NCBI RefSeq assembly: GCF_001424405.1
Contig: NZ_LMPS01000001.1
Location: 1,051,999-1,115,998, forward strand
DNA from: Dyadobacter sp. Leaf189
Lineage (GTDB): Bacteria > Bacteroidota > Bacteroidia > Cytophagales > Spirosomataceae
Direction: 5' to 3'
Length of the DNA stretch: 64,000 nucleotides
Shown here: piece after piece, positions 56,970-64,000 of the stretch
How the letters are laid out: the number at the start of each line of letters is the position of its first letter
Position numbering within the stretch: position 1 is the first letter of the stretch
Program-made: the position numbers and the translations under genes
Notes under the pieces: generated by a model
Told to the model about the DNA's origin: nothing
Database searches by the model: none
The model's input: only the letters and a program-made list of their open reading frames with translations

Positions 56970-57006
56970 GAGGAAATTGAAAGCGCTTGAATTAGACAAT
57001 AGATAG

Positions 57007-57279
57007 TTATTTATCGTCATAATGTCCTCTTGCAGAAAGTATGTCAACAGTGATGATATCATCATTTACAGAATAAACCAATCTATGTTTATCTGTGAGT
57101 TTTCTTGCGTACAATCCTGCCAGGCCATAACCCTTTAAGGTAGGTTTTCCTCTTCCGGTTCTCGGATGCTGCTCAATTTCTTTCAAAAGCAAAACCGCTT
57201 TTTTATAGACCTTCGGCTCAGATTTTAAAAGGTTGTATAGATCTTGCTCAGCTCTTTTTGACAGAACAATTTTATACAT
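57007..57279 (-). CDS. Txe/YoeB-family toxin
   Basis: A 90-residue RelE-superfamily protein. The C-terminal pattern LTDKHRLVYSV and SARGHYDDK is typical of YoeB, a ribosome-dependent mRNA interferase with C-terminal His-Tyr. Its start shares one base with the antitoxin stop (TAATG), so it is translated after it. Confidence 0.88.
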   Translation of the reverse strand: MYKIVLSKRAEQDLYNLLKSEPKVYKKAVLLLKEIEQHPRTGRGKPTLKGYGLAGLYARKLTDKHRLVYSVNDDIITVDILSARGHYDDK

Positions 57280-57539
57280 TATAGTGACTCAAAGTATTTA
57301 TTCATTTCGTCAACGCTGTTGAAGGATATGTATTTCCCCTCTTTAATCTCTTGTTGAGCGTCTTTGATCCGCTGGATCATTTCCGGAGTGAAGTACAAGT
57401 CATCCTCGGAAATTGGAGTGAGTACATATGTTTGTTTACGGCCTCTCCTAATCACCACTTTTTCCCCTTTGTCGGCTAGCTCGAAAAAATCCTTCTGCCG
57501 CTCTCTGAATTGCCTGCTAGTTGTTTCTATGATCGCCAT
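57279..57539 (-). CDS. Phd/YefM-family antitoxin
   Basis: An 86-residue protein from the ATG at 57539: MAIIETTSRQFRERQ, then ADKGEKVVIRRGRK and YVLTPI, the Phd/YefM DNA-binding fold. The C-terminal helix (YISFNSVDEMNKYF) should neutralise the toxin. The longer in-frame start at 57560 is rejected because it would run through the operator-like sequence. The pair forms a type II toxin-antitoxin operon. Confidence 0.87.
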   Translation of the reverse strand: MAIIETTSRQFRERQKDFFELADKGEKVVIRRGRKQTYVLTPISEDDLYFTPEMIQRIKDAQQEIKEGKYISFNSVDEMNKYFESL

Positions 57540-57541
57540 GA

Positions 57542-57559
57542 TGTACATTTTTTGGTACA
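57542..57559 (-). promoter_or_regulatory. Candidate YefM operator (two TGTACA-like cores)
   Basis: TGTACA (57542-57547) and GGTACA (57554-57559) lie directly upstream of the antitoxin ATG, centres 12 nt apart. The E. coli YefM operator also has two TGTACA-core palindromes. Confidence 0.55.
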
Positions 57560-57640
57560 CAAATATATCGATATTGAGCGATAAACTGTATGGTGGAACT
57601 CAAGCCAATACAACCGATTTTAATATTAGCTTCAACGCCT

Positions 57641-57681
57641 AACCTAGTAAATCCAAAGTTCAACTTTGGATTTACTAGGTT
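57641..57681. repeat. Perfect 20-bp palindrome at the end of the patatin gene
   Basis: Arms 57641-57660 and 57662-57681 are perfect reverse complements separated by one base. The right arm covers the patatin stop codon. No T-run follows on either side, so it is not a classical intrinsic terminator. Confidence 0.9.
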
Positions 57682-58447
57682 AAATGCCTTTCAAACTACT
57701 TACATCAGTACTTTGCAGCAACTCCGATGTATATGCATATCCCGCATCAAACAACGCTTTTGCTTTTCTGAAATCAAAAATACCGAAGCGGTTCAAGGCG
57801 GGGGGCTCTATAAGCAGGTCGCATTTTTTAAAACGTTCCCGGTTTTTGGTATGCATAGCCAGGATCAGGCTGCGGTAAATGATCTCGGTAGTTGTTTTCA
57901 GTAGTTTATTCAAACTGAATGGGTTACAGTGACTGCCAATAATAATGTCAGCCTCGCCTTCGATGTGTTCCACAGGTAAGTTATTAAGCACGCCGCCGTC
58001 GACAAGATCGCGACCATTTACCTGAATGGGACTAAAAAGACCGGGGATGCAGCATGAAGCGAGTAGTGGTAATGCAAGTTCACCATTTCGAAAAATGACA
58101 GCCTCGCCGGAGACTATATCCGTCGCATTAATTACAAGTGGTATTTGTAGCGATTCAAATGTGTTTTCGGGAATGTACTGACAAATCACGGTTTCAATAC
58201 GCTTCATTTGCAACAATCCGCTTGCTCCGAAGCCCGGCCGCAGATATGGATAAAAGCTGGTTTGTATGATCTTATCCAGAATGTCGGCAGGTTGAAAACC
58301 ATAGGCGATCATTGCTCCGACAAAGGCACCCGAGCTCGTCGCGCTGATGATACCCGGCTTTATACCATGTTCCTGCAAAGCCTGGATCACTCCAAGATGC
58401 GCAATCCCGCGCGCTCCGCCGCCCGATAATACCAGCCCGATCTTCAT
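57680..58447 (-). CDS. Patatin-like phospholipase family protein
   Basis: A 255-residue protein with the patatin oxyanion motif LSGGGARGIAHLGV, a nucleophile segment SATSSGAFVGA and the DGG motif LVDGGVLNN of the Ser-Asp dyad. The nucleophile elbow reads A-T-S-S-G, with Ala replacing the usual first Gly. It should hydrolyse acyl esters of lipids. The MBL hydrolase ends 3 nt upstream, so the two are one operon. Confidence 0.87.
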   Translation of the reverse strand: MKIGLVLSGGGARGIAHLGVIQALQEHGIKPGIISATSSGAFVGAMIAYGFQPADILDKIIQTSFYPYLRPGFGASGLLQMKRIETVICQYIPENTFESLQIPLVINATDIVSGEAVIFRNGELALPLLASCCIPGLFSPIQVNGRDLVDGGVLNNLPVEHIEGEADIIIGSHCNPFSLNKLLKTTTEIIYRSLILAMHTKNRERFKKCDLLIEPPALNRFGIFDFRKAKALFDAGYAYTSELLQSTDVSSLKGI

Positions 58448-58450
58448 ACC

Positions 58451-59299
58451 TTATTCTCCTATAAAATCACTCAACTTCCCACGCTCTCTGATCCTGATAC
58501 CTTTTTCGGTATGTTCCACAATGCCGGCTTCGTAGAGCGGATCGTGTTCGAAAAGCAGGATATGATTTTCGTCTGCTGCATTTTTTAGTATCTGTTGCTT
58601 TTCGTCCATGGTTTGCAGCGGCCGCATATCATAGCTCATAATCCATGGGAGCGGAATGTGAAATGAAGAGGGGAGCAGGTCCGCGACGTAGATGAGCTTC
58701 CGGTCATTATAGGAAATCACAGGCAGCATCATCTGTTCCGTGTGACCGTCAACATAGATGAAATCCAGTTTTTCAAAAGGGGAGGTTTTATTTTGGATAA
58801 ACTGCAACTGCCCTGACTCTTGCAGTGGAAGTATGTTTTCTTTCAAAAACGAAGCTTTTTCACGCGGGTTCGGATTCACCGCCCAGTTCCAATGCGCTTC
58901 ATTGGACCAGTAAGTAGCATTCGGAAATGTAGGGAGCAGCTGCGAATTGTCTTTGCTGAAACTCACCGCGCCACCTACGTGATCAAAATGCAGGTGCGTC
59001 AATAGCACATCTGTAATATCAGCTGGCTCAAAACCCTTGTCCCGAATGGAGCCCAGCAGCGTAGCATCGCCGTGCAAATCATAATGCCCGAAAAACTTTG
59101 TATCCTGCTTGTTGCCCATCCCGGTATCAATCAGGATCAGCCTTTCTCCATCCTCAATCAACAAACAGCGCATTGCCCAGGAGCAGAGATTCTTCTCGTC
59201 CGCAGGATTTTGTTTGTTCCAAAGCGACTTCGGGACAACACCAAACATAGCGCCGCCGTCGAGTTTAAAAAAGCCGGTATCGATGATGTGAATGTTCAT
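58451..59299 (-). CDS. MBL-fold metallo-hydrolase
   Basis: A 282-residue protein from the ATG at 59299 (MNIHIIDTG), a natural MBL-fold start. The metal-binding motif THLHFDHVGG (HxHxDH) is present, with YVDGHTEQM and LFEHDP as later ligand segments. It resembles the AHL-lactonase/quorum-quenching-like branch, but the substrate is unknown. A longer in-frame reading to 59425 would overlap the divergent GH92 gene and is rejected. Confidence 0.87.
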   Translation of the reverse strand: MNIHIIDTGFFKLDGGAMFGVVPKSLWNKQNPADEKNLCSWAMRCLLIEDGERLILIDTGMGNKQDTKFFGHYDLHGDATLLGSIRDKGFEPADITDVLLTHLHFDHVGGAVSFSKDNSQLLPTFPNATYWSNEAHWNWAVNPNPREKASFLKENILPLQESGQLQFIQNKTSPFEKLDFIYVDGHTEQMMLPVISYNDRKLIYVADLLPSSFHIPLPWIMSYDMRPLQTMDEKQQILKNAADENHILLFEHDPLYEAGIVEHTEKGIRIRERGKLSDFIGE

Positions 59300-59410
59300 A
59301 AGGGATGAATGCTTTTTGATCGTCTTCAATGGGAAGGGCCGAACATTGTGGTGGTCTAACATAGCATTATTTTCTCGATCTTCCGACTTTGAAAGCCAAT
59401 AAGCCTGACT

Positions 59411-61732
59411 ATGCAATTTAAACATCTACCCTTTTCTGCCTGCTTAACAGCGGCAATATGTCTTTTTACCAACGCATTTGCACAAAAAACACCGCTTCAA
59501 TATGTTGAAACGCGGATTGGTAGTGCGCCTTCCACCACGGAAAGTGCGAAGGCGCATAGCGAGGCAGGAAGTGAGCTGAAAGGGCAAACTATTCCGGCAG
59601 TCGGTGTTCCCAACGGAATGACACAATGGACACCTCAAACGCGCTCGACTGAGACCAAATGCATTTCGCCATACTATTATAATGATCAGAAATTTCAGGG
59701 ATTTCGTGGTACGCACTGGCTGAACGGTTCCTGCGTACAGGATTACGGCACGCTTACGATTATGCCAATGTCCGGCGAGCTGATCACCAATCCGGAGCTG
59801 CGCGCAAGTACTTTCTCGCACGAAAAAGAACGGACTTCGCCCGCTTATTACGGAGTTTATCTGGAAGATGAAAAGATTGACGCTGAGGTAACAGCTTCCG
59901 CCCGGGCTGCTGTTATGCGGTTCCGGTTTGAAAGCGGTAGTGAAACATTCATCGTCATCGAGCCGAACAGCGACGAGGGACAAGGTTTCGTGGAGGTATT
60001 TCCGGAGAAAGGCGAGGTGGCAGGCTATAATCCTGTGCACCGGATTTACCAGGGTTCAGGCCAGCCGGCAGGGTTCAGCGGGTATTTTGTGATGCGGTTT
60101 GATAAAAAAATCTTTCAGTCCGGTGTCTGGCTGAACGACACAATTTCGCCAATGAGCCGCACTTTGACCGGTAAGGGAAAAGGGGAGAAGCTGGGTGCTT
60201 ATGTAGGTTTCGGCGAAGGCGTGCAGACTGTCACTGTTAAAATCGGGACTTCATTTACGAGTCTGGAAGCAGCCCGGCAGAACCTGGATAAAGAAATCGG
60301 CAGCAAAGATTTTGAAAGTGTCAGAAAATCAACCGAAAAGATTTGGAATGATGCATTGGGGAAAGTTCAGGTGAAAGGTAGTGAGAATGATAAAACGCTT
60401 TTTTACAGTGCATTGTACCGCACGAAGCTGCTGCCCAGGCTTTTTTCAGATGTAGCCGGGACTTACCCTTCATTTGCAGGAGGTACGCCGCTGCAAAAGG
60501 CGGAGGGTTTCGATTACTATTGTGATTTCAGTTTATGGGACACTTTCCGTGGCGCTATGCCGCTTGGTATCCTGCTGGAACCTGAGAAGGCGGGAGATAT
60601 GATGCAGTCGCTTGTTAAAAAAGCGGAGCAGGGAGGCTGGATGCCCATTTTTCCATGCTGGAATCATTATACCGCAGCAATGATCGGCGACCACGCCATG
60701 TCAGTAGTCGCAGATGCGTACAGCAAAAACGTTCGCAATTTTGATGTGAATGCAGCCTATACCGCGCTACGTAAAAACGCATTTGAAGTAAACAGCGATG
60801 CGAAAAGTTATGCTTCGGGCAAGGGCAGGAGGGCGCTGGACTCCTATCTGAAATACAACTATGTGCCGCTGGAAGACAGTGTGCCGCTTGCATTTCACAA
60901 GCGTGAGCAGGTTTCCAGAACGCTGGAATATGCATATGATGACTTTTGTTTGTCTGTGCTAGCCAGTGGAATCGGCAAAACGGAAGATGCGCAGGTATTG
61001 CGGAAACGCGCTCTTAACTACAAAAATGTCATAGATCCAGCAACGGGTTATGCGCGTGGCCGCTACGCAAATGGTGGCTGGATTGCAGATTTTGATCCGT
61101 TTGCCAAACGGGCCAGCTTTATTACAGAAGGTTCGCCTGCGCAGTATACCTGGTTTGTTCCGCAGGATATCGCCGGTTTGCAGAAGATCATTGGCGGTGA
61201 AAGTGCCTTTATTAATAAACTGGACACGCTTTTTAATCAGGGGCATTACTGGCACGGGAATGAGCCCAATCACCAGATTGCTTACCTGTACGCATTTGCC
61301 GGACAACCCTGGAAAACGCAGCAATGGACACGCAAGATTATCCGTGATGAATATGATACCGGCATGGGCGGGTTGAGCGGCAATGAGGATGGAGGCCAGA
61401 TGTCGGCCTGGCTGGCATTTAGTATGATGGGTTTTTATCCTGTCACGCCAGGTATTGATCAATATGTACTTGGAAGTCCGGTGTTTGAAGAAATGACAAT
61501 TCAGGGTGCAAAAGGCAGGAAATTCAGTGTTATCGCGAAGAATGTGGCTGACAATGCACCTTACATTCAATCTGCCACCTTGAATGGAAAGCCATTTAGC
61601 CGCACTTACCTCACCCACGAAGAGATCGTCAAGGGCGGTAAGCTCATTCTGCAAATGGGAACAGAACCAAATAAAAAATGGGGCTCGGAAGCGGCGAATG
61701 CACCATTTTCTCTTTCAACCAGCGGATTGTAG
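59411..61732 (+). CDS. GH92-family alpha-mannosidase
   Basis: A 773-residue exported enzyme (signal peptide ending FAQ near residue 24). GH92 hallmarks are PAVGVPNGMTQWTPQT near the start, GFRGTHWL, the barrel segments SLWDTFRGAMPL and GDHAMSVVADAY, and GGLSGNEDGGQMSAW with the catalytic Glu-Asp region and MGFYPVTPG. Family members are calcium-dependent exo-alpha-mannosidases that trim N-glycans or mannans in the periplasm. It is not adjacent to a SusCD pair. It diverges from the MBL gene with a 111-nt gap. Confidence 0.93.
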   Translation: MQFKHLPFSACLTAAICLFTNAFAQKTPLQYVETRIGSAPSTTESAKAHSEAGSELKGQTIPAVGVPNGMTQWTPQTRSTETKCISPYYYNDQKFQGFRGTHWLNGSCVQDYGTLTIMPMSGELITNPELRASTFSHEKERTSPAYYGVYLEDEKIDAEVTASARAAVMRFRFESGSETFIVIEPNSDEGQGFVEVFPEKGEVAGYNPVHRIYQGSGQPAGFSGYFVMRFDKKIFQSGVWLNDTISPMSRTLTGKGKGEKLGAYVGFGEGVQTVTVKIGTSFTSLEAARQNLDKEIGSKDFESVRKSTEKIWNDALGKVQVKGSENDKTLFYSALYRTKLLPRLFSDVAGTYPSFAGGTPLQKAEGFDYYCDFSLWDTFRGAMPLGILLEPEKAGDMMQSLVKKAEQGGWMPIFPCWNHYTAAMIGDHAMSVVADAYSKNVRNFDVNAAYTALRKNAFEVNSDAKSYASGKGRRALDSYLKYNYVPLEDSVPLAFHKREQVSRTLEYAYDDFCLSVLASGIGKTEDAQVLRKRALNYKNVIDPATGYARGRYANGGWIADFDPFAKRASFITEGSPAQYTWFVPQDIAGLQKIIGGESAFINKLDTLFNQGHYWHGNEPNHQIAYLYAFAGQPWKTQQWTRKIIRDEYDTGMGGLSGNEDGGQMSAWLAFSMMGFYPVTPGIDQYVLGSPVFEEMTIQGAKGRKFSVIAKNVADNAPYIQSATLNGKPFSRTYLTHEEIVKGGKLILQMGTEPNKKWGSEAANAPFSLSTSGL

Positions 61733-61880
61733 TCTGGTATAATCAATAGTAATTTTTGGATTTATAAACAGAAGTAAGTGTTTTCTTCTGAATTTCGCCG
61801 GGTATGCAGTAGGATATTTGTGATTATTGGTCAATGTCATTAATTTCAGTCAAATCCATTCCTATTTTACACCAACCCAG

Positions 61881-63029
61881 ATGAACCGCAGAAACTTCTT
61901 CGAGAAAGCAATTCCCGCCACTTTTGCATTAGGTACCATTGCTGCTTCATGCGCACCCAAAACGCAGCAGTATTATCCTGACAAGCACTTTCATATCAGT
62001 GGGGGCTACCATCAGATTCCTAAGCTGCGGCTCTCCATGGACCGGATTCTGAAGGAAACGGTGGGCTTGCGGCCATTCCGGGCGTCGGGGCCGCGGCTCG
62101 ATGTGGAGCAGCTGGGTAACAAAACGCTTGTACATAATTACGGACACGGAGGAAGCGGCTGGTCGCTGTCTTGGGGTACGGGCAATATTGCGCGGAATAA
62201 TGTGCTTAAAACCGGCGAGAAGAAAATTGCGGTACTCGGTTGCGGAACAGTCGGCATTGCTACTGCCCGGCTTTTACAGGAAAGTGGCTGCGAGGTGACG
62301 ATCTATGCCAAAGATGTTCCGCCGAATATTACAAGCAACCTCGCGACAGGTACCTGGTCGCCTGCATCGCGGGTTTGTGACAAGAAAGTAGCCAAACCTG
62401 AATTTCAGGCAATCTGGGAAGAGGCGACGCGGTTTTCACACCGCCGCTTTCAGTTTCTGCTAGGAATGAACGATATCGCCTGCTGGGCTGAGGAATACAG
62501 TGTTTTTAACCAGGCTCCTGTTTACGCGCCCGGCGCAGGCGGCGAAGATTTTGAAGTGGAAGGGTTGCTTCCGGAGCGGGTGCGGCTTACTTCCAAAGAG
62601 CACCCGTTTAAAGCTGACTATGTGACACGCCGCTCCAATATCATGTTCAATATCCCCACTTACCTGCGTCACCAATTGCAGGATTTTACGATGTTTGGCG
62701 GAAAAGTAAAAATTCACGAGATCAAGCGATTGGAAGATATTGACGCATTGCCGGAGAAGGTAGTTGTAAACTGCATGGGCCTCGGCGCCAAGCCCGTATT
62801 CAATGATGAAGAACTTACGCCGGTTTCAGGCCAGCTTTCCTGTCTGATCCCGCAAAGTGATATCAATTACAAACTGTACACGCAGGGAGCTAATTTTATC
62901 TCACGCAAAGACGGAATTTACATCGGGAGCAATGGCATTGTAGGTAACTGGGATACCACGCCAAGCAAGGAGCAAACCGAGAAAACGGTTGGTATTTTAA
63001 TGAAACTTATGGAGGATATGAAAGGCTAG
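61881..63029 (+). CDS. Exported D-amino-acid-oxidase-like flavoprotein with circularly permuted domain order
   Basis: A 382-residue protein with a Tat-type signal (NRRNFFEKA) and possible lipobox AASC (C24). Residues 58-105 (GLRPFRASGPRLD, then HNYGHGGSG at 85-93) match the segment that normally lies at the C-terminus of D-amino-acid/D-aspartate oxidases. The Rossmann FAD motif GCGTVG follows at 120-125, then ATGTWSPA, VVNCMGLGAK and PVSGQL in canonical order. The protein ends after GNWDTTPS plus one helix, exactly where the canonical RPxRxxxR segment would start. The enzyme fold therefore appears circularly permuted. Likely a periplasmic D-amino-acid oxidase; the substrate is unknown. ATG at 61881 is chosen because it begins the signal peptide. 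Confidence 0.82.
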   Translation: MNRRNFFEKAIPATFALGTIAASCAPKTQQYYPDKHFHISGGYHQIPKLRLSMDRILKETVGLRPFRASGPRLDVEQLGNKTLVHNYGHGGSGWSLSWGTGNIARNNVLKTGEKKIAVLGCGTVGIATARLLQESGCEVTIYAKDVPPNITSNLATGTWSPASRVCDKKVAKPEFQAIWEEATRFSHRRFQFLLGMNDIACWAEEYSVFNQAPVYAPGAGGEDFEVEGLLPERVRLTSKEHPFKADYVTRRSNIMFNIPTYLRHQLQDFTMFGGKVKIHEIKRLEDIDALPEKVVVNCMGLGAKPVFNDEELTPVSGQLSCLIPQSDINYKLYTQGANFISRKDGIYIGSNGIVGNWDTTPSKEQTEKTVGILMKLMEDMKG

Positions 63030-63033
63030 TGGC

Positions 63034-63216
63034 CTAATCCTCTTTCACGTGATATCTTCTTCTGATTTCGTTGATAAGAAACTTCTTGTGGGCAGTAAAA
63101 CTTTCCGGGTGCATTGTTTCAAATATGCTGCGCCACTCCTGAAAACGGGCATTGTCTGCCTTTTGGAATGTTTCCGGGTCTATCTTTTTTGACGTTAAGT
63201 ACTCTTCAAACTCCAT
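63034..63216 (-). CDS. Small conserved-looking charged protein, function unknown
   Basis: A 60-residue protein, helical and charged, with FEEYLTSKKIDPETF, EWRSIFETMHPESFTAHKKFLIN and INEIRRRY. The composition and Trp/Phe spacing look like a real conserved Bacteroidota small protein rather than a shadow frame, and the space is otherwise empty. It converges on the flavoprotein gene with a 4-nt gap. No function can be given. Confidence 0.7.
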   Translation of the reverse strand: MEFEEYLTSKKIDPETFQKADNARFQEWRSIFETMHPESFTAHKKFLINEIRRRYHVKED

Positions 63217-63299
63217 ATCTCAGATTTTTGACGCAATATATCGGTTTAAAAGTATTTGCAACTTATCATCACTACTTCCGTTATTCGTTGATATTTGGA

Positions 63300-63329
63300 T
63301 TTGCAAAGTTTCAGGCAGCAATACTTTTG
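63300..63329 (+). promoter_or_regulatory. Promoter of the threonine aldolase gene
   Basis: TTTG (63300-63303), 18-nt spacer, TACTTTTG (63322-63329), 13 nt before the start codon: a full match to the Bacteroidota consensus with a very short leader. Confidence 0.6.
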
Positions 63330-63342
63330 ATTTAATACTAAA

Positions 63343-64000
63343 ATGAAAATTGACTTACGCAGCGACACGGTCACCAAACCTACCCTGGGAATGCAGCAGG
63401 CCATGTGGGCCGCAGAGGTAGGGGATGATGTAATGGGCGATGATCCGACCGTGAATGCATTGCAGGAAAAGGCCGCGCAGCTTTTTGGAATGGAGGAAGC
63501 ATTGTTCTGCGCGTCGGGTACATTGACGAACCAGCTCGCTATCCGCGCGCATACACAGCCCGGAAGCGACGTGATTTGCGATAAATACTCTCACATTTAC
63601 CTTTATGAAGGTGGCGGGATCATGCTCAATGCGCTTTCCTCGGTGAAGCTGCTCGACGGCGACAGGGGCAGGCTAACGGCGAGCCAGGTAGCAGAAGCGA
63701 TCAGCCCGGAGCACGATATACACTCCACAGTAACCCGGCTTGTTTCTTTGGAAAATACGATGAACAAAGGAGGCGGCAGCTACTACGATTTTGAGGAGAT
63801 CCGTGCAATCAGGCAGGTTTGTGACACAAAAGGAATTCCATTGCACCTGGACGGCGCCCGTCTGTTTAATGCATTGGTAGAAACACGCGAAGAGCCCGCA
63901 AAATACGGTTCGGTTTTCGACAGTATCAGTATTTGTCTTTCCAAAGGGTTGGGCTGCCCGGTAGGTTCATTGCTGATAGGTACCAAGGAAGTAATCCAAA
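63343..64000 (+). CDS. Low-specificity L-threonine aldolase, N-terminal part
   Basis: The frame opens at ATG 63343 and runs off the window end; 219 residues are visible. The sequence has DLRSDTVTKPT, GDDVMGDDPTVNALQ, CASGTLTNQLAI, LENTMNKGGG, LHLDGARLFNA and the PLP lysine in CLSKGLGCPVGS, all typical of the GLY1/LtaE family. It cleaves L-threonine or L-allo-threonine to glycine and acetaldehyde. The stop lies beyond the window. Confidence 0.93.
   Translation, partial: MKIDLRSDTVTKPTLGMQQAMWAAEVGDDVMGDDPTVNALQEKAAQLFGMEEALFCASGTLTNQLAIRAHTQPGSDVICDKYSHIYLYEGGGIMLNALSSVKLLDGDRGRLTASQVAEAISPEHDIHSTVTRLVSLENTMNKGGGSYYDFEEIRAIRQVCDTKGIPLHLDGARLFNALVETREEPAKYGSVFDSISICLSKGLGCPVGSLLIGTKEVIQ

Noticed and set aside
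59300..59425. Longer N-terminus of the MBL hydrolase
   Set aside because: It would overlap the start of the divergent GH92 gene, and the fold begins naturally at MNIHIIDTG.
60959..61654. 231-residue minus-strand open frame inside the GH92 gene
   Set aside because: Antisense to conserved GH92 motifs; no domain or translation signal of its own.

Overview
The window looks like a chromosomal segment of a Bacteroidota bacterium, most likely Cytophagales/Spirosomaceae (Dyadobacter-like). This is inferred from two SusC/SusD pairs, an ECF sigma/FecR pair feeding a SusC with an STN domain, a type IX secretion C-terminal sorting domain, many Bacteroidota-style lipoproteins, and promoters of the TTTG-N(17-20)-TAnnTTTG type. 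No rRNA, tRNA, CRISPR array, prophage or complete insertion sequence was recognised.

Layout. 1-8178: end of an LptF/LptG-like permease, an EamA exporter, then a tight envelope-glycan cluster (GT2, two multi-pass proteins with a DD motif after the first membrane helix, a second GT2, an MBOAT acyltransferase). 8270-12049: orphan long GroES paralogue, aldo/keto reductase, exported polysaccharide deacetylase, cold-shock protein, YheT-like hydrolase. 12201-15210: serine biosynthesis, with a SerB-SerA fusion followed by SerC. 15270-19637: Rpn-like nuclease, a GH43/GH5 secreted pair, a T9SS cargo protein. 19754-23964: lipocalin-like lipoprotein, MFS transporter, gluconate-dehydrogenase-type small subunit plus GMC oxidoreductase. 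24194-30953: sigma/FecR/SusC/SusD operon. 31109-46599: mostly housekeeping genes (xylose isomerase, PpiD, SCP2 protein, Gfo/Idh/MocA oxidoreductase, PdxJ, YqeY, CvpA, RlmN, Pit transporter, NadA-NadB), ending in a vanadium-haloperoxidase-like lipoprotein on the minus strand. 47091-56969: second SusC/SusD pair, a large FG-GAP/ASPIC-UnbV lipoprotein and a second haloperoxidase paralogue. 57007-59299: YefM/YoeB toxin-antitoxin pair, patatin and MBL hydrolase, all minus strand. 59411-64000: GH92 mannosidase, an exported D-amino-acid-oxidase-like flavoprotein whose domain order is circularly permuted, a conserved small protein, and the start of a threonine aldolase.

How the genes work together. 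SerB-SerA plus SerC supply all three activities of the phosphorylated serine pathway from two genes. NadA-NadB make quinolinate. GH43, GH5, GH92, the deacetylase, xylose isomerase and the two SusCD pairs fit a plant- or microbe-glycan-degrading lifestyle. The SusCD-FG-GAP-haloperoxidase locus has no recognisable glycanase, so its substrate is open.

The most striking single observation is the apparent circular permutation of the D-amino-acid oxidase fold at 61881-63029. Its substrate-arginine/GHGG segment, normally C-terminal, comes before the Rossmann GxGxxG motif, and the protein ends where that segment would normally begin. All assignments come from reading the sequence; no database search was run.
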